This document shows positions 52,792 through 61,888 of a stretch of DNA of 64,000 nucleotides, piece after piece (within the stretch, counting starts at the first letter, position 1; each line of letters begins with the position of its first letter). Both the position numbers and the translations under genes were made by a program. The stretch comes from Neisseria elongata subsp. elongata (lineage in GTDB: Bacteria > Pseudomonadota > Gammaproteobacteria > Burkholderiales > Neisseriaceae): positions 186,001-250,000 of the forward strand of contig NZ_FOPS01000002.1 of the NCBI RefSeq assembly GCF_900113545.1, given 5' to 3'. The notes beneath the pieces were generated by a model that saw only the letters and a list, made by a program, of their open reading frames with translations, was not told the DNA's origin and ran no database searches.

Positions 52792-55155
52792 ATGCAATTC
52801 TCCTACTCATGGCTGAAAACCCAAGCCGATACCGAACTTTCCGCCGATAAGCTGGAACATCTGTTAACCATGTCCGGTTTGGAAGTGGAAGAGGCCGAGA
52901 CTGCCGCGCCTGCGTTTACGGGCGTGGTGATTGCCGAAGTGAAATCCGTTGAAAAACATCCTGATGCCGACCGTTTGAACGTTACCCAAGTCGATGCGGG
53001 TACGGGCGAATTGGTGCAGATTGTGTGCGGTGCGCCGAATGTAAAAGCGGGCATCAAAGTGCCGTGTTCATTGCCGGGTGCGGTGTTGCCGGGCAATTTC
53101 AAAATCAAGCCGACCAAGATGCGCGGCGTGGTGTCGAACGGGATGTTGTGTTCCACCGACGAACTCGGTCTGCCCGACGACGGCGTGAACGGCTTGCACA
53201 TTCTGCCGCAAGACGCTCCCGTCGGTGCAAACATCCGCGAATATCTGGATTTGGACGATACGGTGTTCACGCTGAAAATCACGCCGAACCGTGCCGACTG
53301 CCTGAGCATCAAAGGCATTGCGCGTGAAGTGTCCGCGCTGACAGGTTGCGCGTTCAAGCAGCCTGCAATCCATGCCGCGCCAATCACAGGTAGCCGCAAA
53401 CAGCCCGTGCAGATTGATGCGCCTGCCGATTGTGGCCGTTTTATCAGCCGCGTGATTGAAAACGTGAACGCGCGCGCCGCTACGCCGGATTGGATGAAGC
53501 AGCGTTTGGAGCGCAGCGGCATCCGCAGTATTTCCGCGCTGGTGGACATTGGCAATTATGTAATGCTGGAAATCGGTCAGCCGATGCATGTTTTTGATGC
53601 CGACAAACTTTCAGGCAGCCTGCACATCCGCCGCGCACGCGAAGGTGAAACGCTGGAATGCCTGAACGAGAAAACCGTCTCCCTGTCTGAAAACACGCTG
53701 GTAGTCGCCGATGAAAAAGGCGCGTTGAGTTTGGCGGGACTGATGGGCGGCGCGGCGAGCGCGGTTTCAGACGACACACAAAATATCGTGCTGGAAGCGG
53801 CTTGGTTTGCGCCTGCTGTTATCGCCGGTAAGTCGCGCCAATACGGTTTTGGTTCGGATTCGTCGTTCCGCTTTGAGCGCGGCGTGGATTACCGTTTGCA
53901 GGCTGATGCCATCGAACGCGCTACCGAATTGGTTTTGCAAATCTGCGGCGGTGCGGCAGGCGAAATGGTGGAAGCGTTGGGCGAATTGCCTGAAGCGAAG
54001 CAGGTCGAATTGCGTTTAGGCCGTCTGAAAACGGTGGTGGGCGTGGACATTCCCGCCGAACAGGTGGAAACCATTTTGCAGCACTTGGGCTTGCAGCCTG
54101 AAAAAACGGCGGAAGGCTTCCGAGTTACTGCGCCGAGCTTCCGTTTCGACATCGAAATCGAGGCCGATTTGATTGAAGAAATCGGCCGCGTTTACGGCTA
54201 TGAAAATATCCCTGACGATTACACGTCAGGCCGTCTGAAAATGCTGGCGCTGCCCGAAACCCGCCGTCCGCGTTTTGCCGTTTACAACGAAATGGCGGCG
54301 CGCGGTTACCGCGAAGTGGTCAGCTACGCCTTCGTTGACGAGCAGTGGGAACTCGATTTTGCCGCCAACGCCAATCCCATCCGCCTGCAAAATCCGCTGG
54401 CGGCGCAGTATGCTGTGATGCGTTCTACGCTCATCGGCGGCTTGGTGGAAATTCTGCAAAACAATCTGAACCGCAAGCAAAACCGCGTGCGCGTGTTTGA
54501 AATCGCCCGCGTGTTCAGCAAGGATTCAGACGGCCTGTTTGTACAAAACGAACGCATCGGCGGCCTGTGGTACGGCGCGGCGATGCCCGAGCAATGGGGC
54601 GAGAAAACGCGCAACGCGGATTTTTACGACATTAAGGCCGATGTAGAAAATCTGTTGAAAAACAAAGCAGTTGAGTTTGTCAAAACCGAACATTCCGCCC
54701 TGCATCCCGGCCGCGCCGCCAATATCGTTTCAGACGGCCAAGTCATCGGTTTTGTCGGAGAATTGCATCCGAAATGGCTGCAAAAATACGACTTGCCGCA
54801 AGCTCCGCTGGTATTTGAAATCGACATGGCTGCCGTGTTGGAACGCGAAAAAACGCGCTATCAGGCAGTATCGAAATTCCAGCCGGTGCGCAGGGATTTG
54901 GCGTTTGTGGTGCCCGAAGCCACCACCTTCGAGCAGTTGCAGGCTGCTTTGACCACCGTGTGCGAGCCTATGTTGCGCGAAATTACGTTGTTTGACGTGT
55001 ATCGCGGCGCAGGGTTGCCGGAAAACCACAAAAGCATGGCGTTGAAAGTCATCCTGCAAAGCACGGAAGACACGCTGACCGACGAAGTGGTCGAACCGAT
55101 TGTGGCCGAACTGGTGGCGGCGGCGGAAGGCGTGGGCGCGAAATTGCGGGCGTAG
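52792..55155 (+). CDS. pheT: Phenylalanyl-tRNA synthetase beta subunit
   Basis: The 787-residue subunit has the EMAP/OB tRNA-binding domain (about 40-150, EKHPDADRLNVTQVD), the B3/B4 editing domain (PMHVFDADKLSG), B5, and the C-terminal ferredoxin-fold anticodon-binding domain (FQPVRRDLAFVV). Length is normal. Internal DUS include standard AG-DUS copies and one muc-type core (TTCAGACGAC at 53766). It is followed by ihfA, as is usual. Confidence 0.97.
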   Translation: MQFSYSWLKTQADTELSADKLEHLLTMSGLEVEEAETAAPAFTGVVIAEVKSVEKHPDADRLNVTQVDAGTGELVQIVCGAPNVKAGIKVPCSLPGAVLPGNFKIKPTKMRGVVSNGMLCSTDELGLPDDGVNGLHILPQDAPVGANIREYLDLDDTVFTLKITPNRADCLSIKGIAREVSALTGCAFKQPAIHAAPITGSRKQPVQIDAPADCGRFISRVIENVNARAATPDWMKQRLERSGIRSISALVDIGNYVMLEIGQPMHVFDADKLSGSLHIRRAREGETLECLNEKTVSLSENTLVVADEKGALSLAGLMGGAASAVSDDTQNIVLEAAWFAPAVIAGKSRQYGFGSDSSFRFERGVDYRLQADAIERATELVLQICGGAAGEMVEALGELPEAKQVELRLGRLKTVVGVDIPAEQVETILQHLGLQPEKTAEGFRVTAPSFRFDIEIEADLIEEIGRVYGYENIPDDYTSGRLKMLALPETRRPRFAVYNEMAARGYREVVSYAFVDEQWELDFAANANPIRLQNPLAAQYAVMRSTLIGGLVEILQNNLNRKQNRVRVFEIARVFSKDSDGLFVQNERIGGLWYGAAMPEQWGEKTRNADFYDIKADVENLLKNKAVEFVKTEHSALHPGRAANIVSDGQVIGFVGELHPKWLQKYDLPQAPLVFEIDMAAVLEREKTRYQAVSKFQPVRRDLAFVVPEATTFEQLQAALTTVCEPMLREITLFDVYRGAGLPENHKSMALKVILQSTEDTLTDEVVEPIVAELVAAAEGVGAKLRA

Positions 55156-55302
55156 CCAAGCGGTTTTGACGAGTTGAAGGCAGATGATTTCCGGAGGCGG
55201 CCGACACTCTGCCTTTTTATGAATGCAAGTCCATATTTTCTTGAATATGAAAAATATTTTTGCGATAATCCGCCCCTTGTCGCAAACAAAAGGTAAAAGA
55301 TA

Positions 55303-55602
55303 ATGACACTGACAAAAGCAGAATTGGCCGATATTTTGGTTGAAAAGGTAAGCAGCGTAACAAAGAACGATGCTAAAGAAATTGTTGAGCTGTTTTTTGA
55401 GGAAATCCGCACTACATTGGAACGCGGTGAAGAAATCAAGATTTCCGGTTTCGGTAATTTTCAGTTGCGCGACAAACCGCAACGTCCCGGCCGCAATCCC
55501 AAAACAGGCGAAGAAGTGCCGATTTCCGCCCGCCGCGTAGTAACTTTCCATGCCAGCCAAAAATTGAAAGGCATGGTGGAACATTATTATGACAAACAGT
55601 AG
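55303..55602 (+). CDS. ihfA: Integration host factor subunit alpha
   Basis: The 99-residue DNA-bending protein has the HU/IHF fold: [37 protein letters not shown] and the tip residues around the arms, [13 protein letters not shown]. Length and the pheT-ihfA order are typical. IHF binds Correia elements in Neisseria, so it may act on those here. The next gene overlaps it by 14 bases. Confidence 0.97.
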   Translation: MTLTKAELADILVEKVSSVTKNDAKEIVELFFEEIRTTLERGEEIKISGFGNFQLRDKPQRPGRNPKTGEEVPISARRVVTFHASQKLKGMVEHYYDKQ

Positions 55603-55924
55603 CAACGATAATTTGCCACCGATCCCGGCCAAACGTTATTTCAGTTTGGAAGAATTGTGCGAACTGGCTCGAATCAATCCGGCCCAGTTTGCCGATTGGC
55701 AGCATGAGCACGGTTTGGTCATCGGATATGGCGGTAATGTTTATACCCGTTCCGATGTCGTGAAAATCAGGCAGTTATGTGCGACTTTTTCACCGTTTGT
55801 CGATACGTTTAACCGCAACGGGTTGGATGCGGCCGGTAATCCGGCGGCAACCGCCGAAGAAATGACCGTCGGCTTGGCGGCATTATTGGATAGGATTGAG
55901 AAAGCACTTGCCAGCAAAGTGTAA
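55589..55924 (+). CDS. MerR-like DNA-binding protein downstream of ihfA
   Basis: The 111-residue protein has a winged-helix N-terminal region ([22 protein letters not shown], then [15 protein letters not shown]) like a MerR HTH without an effector-binding domain. A MerR-type gene after ihfA is common in beta- and gamma-proteobacteria. It overlaps ihfA by 14 bases, so translation is coupled. Target unknown. Confidence 0.72.
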   Translation: MTNSSNDNLPPIPAKRYFSLEELCELARINPAQFADWQHEHGLVIGYGGNVYTRSDVVKIRQLCATFSPFVDTFNRNGLDAAGNPAATAEEMTVGLAALLDRIEKALASKV

Positions 55925-55953
55925 TTTCCCTATAATCCGCATCCTTATTTCGT

Positions 55954-56030
55954 CGGAGTGTGGCGCAGTCTGGTAGCGCACTTGCATGGGGTGCAAGGGG
56001 TCGAAGGTTCGAATCCTTTCACTCCGACCA
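55954..56030 (+). tRNA. tRNA-Pro (GGG)
   Basis: The 77-nt cloverleaf has acceptor CGGAGTG/CACTCCG, anticodon GGG in ATGGGGT, T-loop TTCGAATC and encoded CCA. The promoter TTGCCA (55908-55913) with TATAAT (55931-55936), spacing 17, overlaps the end of the MerR-like gene. A terminator follows. Confidence 0.95.
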
Positions 56031-56037
56031 AAAATAT

Positions 56038-56068
56038 AAAAGGCTTGGTAATCTTTACCAAGCCTTTT
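56038..56068 (+). terminator. Terminator of tRNA-Pro
   Basis: AAAGGCTTGGTAA and TTACCAAGCCTTTT form a 13-bp stem, followed by CCCTTTTT. Confidence 0.9.
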
Positions 56069-56207
56069 CCCTTTTTGGGCTTGGGAAGGTGTTTCAGACG
56101 GCCTCTATTTTCGTTGGATTGAATTTTCTGATTCGTTTGCATTTTTCTATATGATTGTTTTATAAAGCATTGTTACGTTAGTTGCGCTGTATCGTATTGG
56201 AAAGGTT

Positions 56208-57014
56208 TTAGTCCGCATAAGAAGTGAGTAGTGGCATGATGCCGTTTTGTTCCAATGCAATCTGCAGTTTGAGTTCTTCCAATTTTCGGCAAATACGTTC
56301 GGTAACGGCTTCTGCCTGTTGGAAATGTTTTGTTGTGATTTTTTGATCGGAGATGCCGAATAATGCGAGCTCCAGCAGGCGTTCGGCATGAATGTTCGGG
56401 CGGTAGGTGTGGCGCACGGCGGCATCTTGTTCTCCGAACAACGTGCCGACCACGCTGCTGCGGGTTAAGGCAATGCCCAAAGCGGCATCTTCTCCGCCGA
56501 AAGTTCGGAATATTTCGTCTTGTGGGAAACCGCCGCAGGCAAGCAGGGTATTCCGGCGGAAAACCGTGTTGCCGCCTACGGTCATTTCCAGCTGCTGCCA
56601 TGCCCGATTGAAGTCGGGATGGGTGAGATAACGGTTTGGGAAGCCGACCGGGCGCAGTTTCAGCCGAACCAGGCTCAGGTAGGTAAATCGGCTTAACGCC
56701 GTATAGGCGGGGAGAAGGGCTGAAACCTCGTATGCATCGTCGGCATCGAGAAAGGCGGTAAAGTCGGCCTGGCTTTGTAGTGCGCCCCAGTTGCGTGCGC
56801 GTGCTGCGCCGCCGTTGGACGGCAGATATTCGCAACGGATTTGCGGATATTGTGCCGCTAATTCCCGCATGATGTCGGGTGTGCCGTCGTCGGAAGCGTC
56901 GTCCACCAGCCAAACGGTTTGGACGACGCTTTGGGCAAGCGCGCTTTCGGCGGCCGCGCGTAATGTGTTTGCTGCGTTGTAGCAGGGGATGATAACGTCT
57001 AAGGTCGGCTGCAT
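56208..57014 (-). CDS. Glycosyltransferase family 2
   Basis: The 268-residue enzyme has a GT-A fold: MQPTLDVIIPCYNAANTLRA (donor site start), VDDASDDGTPDI, the metal-binding FLDADDAY, and GGFPQDEIFRTFGGEDAALG with the catalytic ED. Start ATG 57014 gives the standard N-terminus; the frame is open upstream. No membrane segment is seen. It stands alone, so the product (surface glycan or glycolipid) is unknown. Confidence 0.85.
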   Translation of the reverse strand: MQPTLDVIIPCYNAANTLRAAAESALAQSVVQTVWLVDDASDDGTPDIMRELAAQYPQIRCEYLPSNGGAARARNWGALQSQADFTAFLDADDAYEVSALLPAYTALSRFTYLSLVRLKLRPVGFPNRYLTHPDFNRAWQQLEMTVGGNTVFRRNTLLACGGFPQDEIFRTFGGEDAALGIALTRSSVVGTLFGEQDAAVRHTYRPNIHAERLLELALFGISDQKITTKHFQQAEAVTERICRKLEELKLQIALEQNGIMPLLTSYAD

Positions 57015-57368
57015 GATGAAGTCCGTCAGGGAGGCCGTCTGAAAAGCCGTTTTGGTTTTCAGACGGCCTTGAAGGTTAATCGGGCGGTATGGGGCAAGCT
57101 TGGACAAGACGGGGTAAACGGGCGAAACCAAGGCAGGGGGCTGTACCGGTTTGGGGGACTTACTATAATTTTTCAGACGGCTCCTTATTGTAACAAGCTT
57201 TATATCAAAGCCTGCCGTGTTTTTGTCTTCAAGCGGCATCTTCTGTTTTGAACCTGCCGTGCCGGTTGGAGGGATGAAAATCTGCTTGGAAAATTAAACG
57301 TAGGCAGCCTCCCGGGGAGGCCGTCTGAAAAGTTTGCCGCGGTTCAATCCGTCAAGAAAGGATATGCA
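57015..57368. other. Intergenic region between the GT2 gene and a secreted orphan
   Basis: This gap holds an inverted DUS pair (57032-57070), single DUS near 57172 and 57319, and TATAATTTTTC near 57163, a possible -10 region. AGAAAGGA before 57369 is the RBS of the next gene. No ORF is supported. Confidence 0.5.
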
Positions 57369-57836
57369 ATGAAACTTTATGCTTTGGCTTGCTGTATATT
57401 GGCCTTATCCGCCCAGGCTGTTCGGGCTGATGCCTTTTTGCCCGGCCCGGATAAGTATGAAAACTCGTTTATTCATACCGCCGCTTTTACTCCGGTGGGC
57501 GAACATACCACGGAATGGTCGGAAAAATCCCGCCCTGATGTGCGCCGATATAAGACGGCGGCCGAATATGCCATTGCCTCAAGCCGTGCCAGATATGCCG
57601 ATTTGGACAGTCTGAAAAAAGCGGTTACGCAAGACTGTGTTGTTTTATATGACAAACAGCATGATGCAGCCTGCAAATGTGCAGTCGCCAGGGCTGACTG
57701 GAAAGGCTATGCCGCCGTAGAACTGGCTATGTTGCAGGAGCAAGACACCGGCCTGGAACTCAACAGGTTGTGGAATGAAACCCGCCGTATGGAAACGCAA
57801 TGCAAATTGCCCGCTATGCCGCGTTATGCCTTTTAA
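57369..57836 (+). CDS. Secreted protein of unknown function (155 aa)
   Basis: Not recognised. It has a Sec signal peptide (MKLYALACCILALSAQAVRA-D), then a mature part of about 135 residues with four cysteines in the C-terminal half (TQDCVVLY, DAACKCAVA, METQCKLP), consistent with disulfides. RBS AAAGGA precedes the ATG. It sits between the GT2 gene and asd with no operon partner. Confidence 0.7.
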   Translation: MKLYALACCILALSAQAVRADAFLPGPDKYENSFIHTAAFTPVGEHTTEWSEKSRPDVRRYKTAAEYAIASSRARYADLDSLKKAVTQDCVVLYDKQHDAACKCAVARADWKGYAAVELAMLQEQDTGLELNRLWNETRRMETQCKLPAMPRYAF

Positions 57837-57931
57837 CGGACGACAGTTTTTTCAGACGGCCTCACATACGGCGAATCAATCAAAATCAGGACGACTGACT
57901 GCCATAGCTTTTCTTGTTGTTGATTAAACGT

Positions 57932-57965
57932 AAAAAAGCAACGGATAAACCGTTGCTTTTTTTGT
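57932..57965 (-). terminator. Terminator between the secreted orphan and asd
   Basis: AAAAAAGCAACGG and CCGTTGCTTTTTTT form a 13-bp stem with T-runs on both strands, usable by both convergent genes. Confidence 0.9.
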
Positions 57966-57978
57966 TTGACCTAGAATC

Positions 57979-59094
57979 TTACAAACTGCCCAACACGATG
58001 CGCAACACGCGGCGCAGAGGTTCGGCTGCGCCCCACAACAGCTGGTCGCCGACGGTGAACGCGCTGATGTATTCGCCGCCCATGCCCAGTTTGCGGATGC
58101 GTCCGACGGGGACGGACAGCGTGCCGGTAACTTTGGCGGGCGTCAGCTCGTGGATACTGGCTTCTTTTTCGTTGGGGATGACTTTCACCCAGTCGTTCGC
58201 GCCTGCCAAAATCGCTTCGATTTCGGAAACGGGCAGGTCTTTTTTCAGCTTCAGGGTGATGGCTTGGCTGTGGCAGCGCATAGAGCCGATGCGGACGCAC
58301 AAACCGTCGATTACGGTCGGATTGTCGCTGCGGCCGAGGATTTTGTTGGCTTCCACGCCGCCTTTCCATTCTTCTTTAGATTGACCGTTGCCCAAATCCA
58401 CGTCAATCCACGGAATCAGGCTGCCGGCGAGCGGTACGCCGAAGTTGGCTTTCGGATAGTCTTCGCTGCGCAGGAAATCGGACACTTTGCGGTCGATGTC
58501 GAGAATCGCGCTGGAAGGATCGGCAAGCTCGTCAGCTACTTGGGCGTGAATCGCGCCCATGCCGCTGATGAGTTCGCGCATATTTTTCGCGCCCGCGCCG
58601 GATGCGGCTTGGTAGGTCATGCTGGTCGCCCATTCGACCAAATCGTTTTGGAACAGGCCGCCCAGCGCCATCAGCATCAGGGAAACGGTGCAGTTGCCGC
58701 CGATGTAGTTTTTCACGCCGTTTTTGAGGCCGTTGTCGATGACGTTGCGGTTGACAGGGTCGAGGACGATAATCGCGTCGTCTTTCATGCGCAAGGATGA
58801 CGCCGCGTCAATCCAGTAGCCGTTCCAGCCGCTGTCGCGCAGGGGTTGGAATACGGATTTGGTGTAATCGCCGCCTTGGCAGGTTACGATAATGTCCATT
58901 TTGGCGAGTTCGGCAACGTCGTTTGCATCCAATAATGTTTTAGCCGCCTGACCGAAATCAGGTGCCGCGCCGCCGACGTTGGAAGTGGTGAAGAAGAACG
59001 CTTCGGGAATGTGGGCGAAGTCGTTTTCTTCTTTCATACGCTGCATCAAAACCGAACCGACCATGCCGCGCCAGCCGACGAAACCTACTTTCAT
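57979..59094 (-). CDS. asd: Aspartate-semialdehyde dehydrogenase
   Basis: Asd reduces aspartyl phosphate in the path to lysine, threonine, methionine and diaminopimelate. The 371-residue protein is of the longer gamma-proteobacterial type: [17 protein letters not shown] binds NADPH, and the nucleophile cysteine is in [15 protein letters not shown] (near residue 133). The C-terminus has [14 protein letters not shown]. Single gene with its own terminator. Confidence 0.96.
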   Translation of the reverse strand: MKVGFVGWRGMVGSVLMQRMKEENDFAHIPEAFFFTTSNVGGAAPDFGQAAKTLLDANDVAELAKMDIIVTCQGGDYTKSVFQPLRDSGWNGYWIDAASSLRMKDDAIIVLDPVNRNVIDNGLKNGVKNYIGGNCTVSLMLMALGGLFQNDLVEWATSMTYQAASGAGAKNMRELISGMGAIHAQVADELADPSSAILDIDRKVSDFLRSEDYPKANFGVPLAGSLIPWIDVDLGNGQSKEEWKGGVEANKILGRSDNPTVIDGLCVRIGSMRCHSQAITLKLKKDLPVSEIEAILAGANDWVKVIPNEKEASIHELTPAKVTGTLSVPVGRIRKLGMGGEYISAFTVGDQLLWGAAEPLRRVLRIVLGSL

Positions 59095-59379
59095 GATTAA
59101 TCTCCGTGTTTGAGTTTGTGCCGTACCGCAGATAAGGCAGCCTCTATCCGGGCTGTTTTGCGGTTGCGGGGGGAAATGCGCTTTTTAAACCTGCCTTGTG
59201 GAAAAGTAAAGTTTTTTCGTAAATTGTTTACAAAGTGTGCGGCAGGGCGTGGCATTTTGACTTCGGCAGGGTTTGTTTTCAGACGGCCTATTCATGTCTT
59301 TGGGCAGAGTGCGTGATGGGTGCGTAGCACTAAGGGGGTTGTTGGGGCCGTCTGAAAAAAGCCGTTGGAGAAGATTGTA

Positions 59380-59484
59380 TAGTGGATTAAATTTAAATCA
59401 GGACAAGGTGACGAAGCCGCAGACAGTACAAATAGTACGGCAAGGCGAGGCAACGCCGTACTGGTTTAAATTTAATCCACTATA
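59380..59484. repeat. Correia repeat-enclosed element (CREE), 105 bp short form
   Basis: Terminal inverted repeats TATAGTGGATTAAATTTAAA and its complement TTTAAATTTAATCCACTATA bound an interior with GACAAGGTGACGAAGCCGCAG and GTACGGCAAGGCGAGGCAACG. It is more canonical than the copy at 3544 and lies between asd and hemN. Confidence 0.92.
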
Positions 59485-59510
59485 AGGTTTTGAATCCGTA
59501 GGAGATGATG

Positions 59511-59547
59511 TTTTCAGACGGCCTGTTGGGTATAGGCCGTCTGAAAG
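59511..59547 (-). terminator. Inverted DUS pair after hemN
   Basis: TTTTCAGACGGCCT and AGGCCGTCTGAAAG around TGTTGGGTAT. Confidence 0.6.
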
Positions 59548-59567
59548 TTTGGCGTCGCCGGGCGGGT

Positions 59568-60974
59568 TTATACGGTTTGCGAGTATTGGGCGGTGGTTTC
59601 GCGGTGGCGCAGGTGGTAGTCGAATACCATGGCGATGTTGCGGATGAGGAAGCGGCCTTTGGGTGTTACCTGCAGGCTGTGCCTGTGCAGTTTGACCAGC
59701 CCCAGTTGCGCCATTTGTTTCAGGTCTTCCAATTCGGTGGCGAAATATTGTTCGAAAGGTATGCCGAAGATGTCTTGGTAAACGTGGAAGTCGAGGGCGA
59801 AACGGCACATCAAGTCCTGAATGATGTTGCGGCGCAGGATGTCGTCTTTATTCAATTGGTAGCCGCGCATAATCGGTAGGCGGCCTTGGTCGATGGCGGC
59901 GTAGTAGTCGGTGATGTTGCGTTCGTTTTGTTCGTAGGTGCTGCCGATTTTGCCGATGGCGGATACGCCGATAGCGATGAGGTCGCAGTCGGCGTAGGTG
60001 GAATAGCCTTGGAAGTTGCGCTGCAAAAAGCCTTCGCGCAGGGCAACCGAAAGTTCGTCGTCGGGTTTGGCGAAATGGTCCATACCGATGAAGATGTAGC
60101 CGGCTTCGGTCAGGCGTTGCACGGCGTATTGCAGGATGTCGAGTTTTTCTTCGCTGTTGGGAACGGCGGCGGTGTCGATGCGGCGTTGGGGTTTGAATAT
60201 GTGCGGTAGGTGGGCGTAGTGGTAGAGTGCGAGGCGGTCGGGGTCCAGGCCCAATACGGTGTCTATGGTGGGTTTGATGCTTTCTAGCGATTGGTGCGGC
60301 AGGCCGTAAATCAAATCGACGCTGACGGATTTGAAACCGGCTTCGCGGGCGGCTTCGATGACGGTGCGTGTTTCTTCGACGGTTTGGATGCGGTTTACGG
60401 CCTGCTGCACTTTGGGGTCGAAATCCTGTATGCCGACGCTCATGCGGTTGAAGCCCAGCCTGCCAAGATGCAGGACGGTTTCACGGCTGACTTTGCGCGG
60501 GTCGATTTCGATGGAGTATTCGCCGTCGGGAAGCAGGTTGAAATGGCGGTGTATCATGGCGAATACGCGGTCGAGTTGGCCGTCTGAAAGAAAGGTGGGC
60601 GTGCCGCCGCCGAAGTGGAGTTGCGCCAAAGGCTGTTTGCCGTTCAGGTGGGGGGCGAGCAAGTCCATTTCGCGTTCGAGGTAGTTCAGATATTCGTCGG
60701 CGCGGGTTTTGTCTTTTGTGATGATTTTGTTGCAGCCGCAGTAGTAGCAGATGGTGTCGCAAAAGGGGATGTGGATGTAGAGCGACAGGGGTTTGTTCAA
60801 CGCGCCTGCCTGCCGCAGTTCCAATGTTCGGATGTATTCTTGCCCGTTAAAATCTTTATGGAAGCGGTCTGCCGTCGGGTAGGAAGTGTAACGCGGACCG
60901 CTGGCGGGCAGCGAGGCGATGAGTTTCCGGTCGAATTCGGGTTGTTCGTCGTTAGAAATTCGGATAATTTTCAT
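59568..60974 (-). CDS. hemN: Oxygen-independent coproporphyrinogen III oxidase
   Basis: HemN is a radical SAM enzyme for haem synthesis without oxygen. The 468-residue protein has the SAM cluster motif in IHIPFCDTICYYCGCNK, the glycine-rich LHFGGGTPTFL and a C-terminal HemN domain (GYQLNKDDILRRNIIQDLMC). The length matches true HemN. It is divergent from fnr, and two FNR-like palindromes lie between the genes, so oxygen control is likely. Confidence 0.95.
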   Translation of the reverse strand: MKIIRISNDEQPEFDRKLIASLPASGPRYTSYPTADRFHKDFNGQEYIRTLELRQAGALNKPLSLYIHIPFCDTICYYCGCNKIITKDKTRADEYLNYLEREMDLLAPHLNGKQPLAQLHFGGGTPTFLSDGQLDRVFAMIHRHFNLLPDGEYSIEIDPRKVSRETVLHLGRLGFNRMSVGIQDFDPKVQQAVNRIQTVEETRTVIEAAREAGFKSVSVDLIYGLPHQSLESIKPTIDTVLGLDPDRLALYHYAHLPHIFKPQRRIDTAAVPNSEEKLDILQYAVQRLTEAGYIFIGMDHFAKPDDELSVALREGFLQRNFQGYSTYADCDLIAIGVSAIGKIGSTYEQNERNITDYYAAIDQGRLPIMRGYQLNKDDILRRNIIQDLMCRFALDFHVYQDIFGIPFEQYFATELEDLKQMAQLGLVKLHRHSLQVTPKGRFLIRNIAMVFDYHLRHRETTAQYSQTV

Positions 60975-60985
60975 GAGGGTAAGGT

Positions 60986-60999
60986 TTGATATTGGTCAA
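60986..60999. promoter_or_regulatory. FNR-like palindrome near the hemN start
   Basis: TTGATATTGGTCAA matches TTGAT-N4-ATCAA with one change. It lies 11 bp before the hemN start codon, so it would be downstream of or at the hemN promoter. Confidence 0.5.
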
Positions 61000-61044
61000 G
61001 TTTGTAGTTGTTTGTTAGAATCGCATAAAGCTGGCGGATACGCC

Positions 61045-61058
61045 TTGATGTGAGTCAA
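61045..61058. promoter_or_regulatory. FNR-like palindrome in the hemN-fnr gap
   Basis: TTGATGTGAGTCAA matches the FNR consensus with one change. For fnr it overlaps a possible -35 (TTGATG, with TATACA at 61069-61074), suggesting autorepression. For hemN its distance would suit activation. Both roles are inferred. Confidence 0.6.
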
Positions 61059-61108
61059 GACCGAATTGTATACAGTTTGTCTGGCATACAACAATAAGGA
61101 TATATTAC

Positions 61109-61843
61109 ATGGGTGCACACACTTTGTTACAACCGATGAAAACACTCTGTTCGACGTGTTCGCTGCGTGAGTTGTGCCTGCCTGTCGGTTTGCGGCCGGA
61201 TGAGTTTGAGCAGTTGGATACGGTCATCAAACAGAGCCACAGGTTGAAAAAAGGGGAGTTTTTATTCCGTTCGGGTGAATCCTTCCATTCGCTATATGCG
61301 ATACGTACCGGCTTTTTTAAAACAACGGTTGCCTCCCAAGACGGTCGGGATCAGGTTACCGGTTTTTTTATGTCGGGCGAATTGATTGGGATGGACGGCA
61401 TTTGTACGCATTCCCATAGCTGCGATGCGGTGGCTCTGGAAGACAGTGAGGTGTGCGAGTTGCCTTTCGGGTATATGGAGGCGTTGAGTAAGGAAATCCC
61501 GAGCATTCAAACGCATTTTTTCCGCTTGATGAGCAGGGAGATTGTTCGTGATCAGGGCGTGATGCTGTTGCTGGGCAATATGCGGGCAGAAGAGCGGATT
61601 GCGGCGTTTTTGCTGAATTTGTCGCAGCGTCTGCATCATCGGGGATTTGCCGCCAATGATTTTATTTTAAGGATGTCCCGCGAGGAAATCGGCAGCTATT
61701 TGGGTTTGAAGCTGGAAACGGTCAGTAGGACGTTATCGAGATTTCATCAGGAAGGGTTGATTATGGTTGAGCATAAACACATCAGGCTGCTGAAGCCGGA
61801 AATGTTAAATCAGATGGTATCGGGCGGTTCTCACGCCGTCTGA
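61109..61843 (+). CDS. fnr: FNR oxygen-sensing transcription regulator
   Basis: FNR carries a [4Fe-4S] cluster that breaks down in oxygen. The 244-residue protein has the four ligands at E. coli spacing: Cys14 or Cys17 with Cys23 in LCSTCSLRELC, and Cys116 in DSEVCELPF. The HTH recognition helix ETVSR fits the TTGAT half-site. The N-terminus is shorter than in E. coli. The last codons GCC GTC TGA are a DUS that supplies the stop. It is divergent from hemN and convergent with cysB. Confidence 0.97.
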   Translation: MGAHTLLQPMKTLCSTCSLRELCLPVGLRPDEFEQLDTVIKQSHRLKKGEFLFRSGESFHSLYAIRTGFFKTTVASQDGRDQVTGFFMSGELIGMDGICTHSHSCDAVALEDSEVCELPFGYMEALSKEIPSIQTHFFRLMSREIVRDQGVMLLLGNMRAEERIAAFLLNLSQRLHHRGFAANDFILRMSREEIGSYLGLKLETVSRTLSRFHQEGLIMVEHKHIRLLKPEMLNQMVSGGSHAV

Positions 61844-61847
61844 AAAA

Positions 61848-61882
61848 AACACAGAACTTTTAGGTTCTGTGTTTTTTTATTT
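61848..61882. terminator. Bidirectional terminator between fnr and cysB
   Basis: AAAAACACAGAAC and GTTCTGTGTTTTT form a 13-bp stem with A/T runs on both sides. Confidence 0.92.
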
Positions 61883-61888
61883 GTCGTT

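Larger units (their letters stand above)
59095..59567. other. Intergenic region between asd and hemN
   Basis: The gap holds DUS copies (near 59278, 59350, 59511 and 59536), a Correia element (59380-59484), and spacer without ORFs. Confidence 0.6.

Noticed and set aside
57032-57070. Terminator between the GT2 gene and the secreted orphan
   Set aside because: The hairpin lies upstream of both divergent genes, so it is more simply an inverted DUS pair than a gene terminator.
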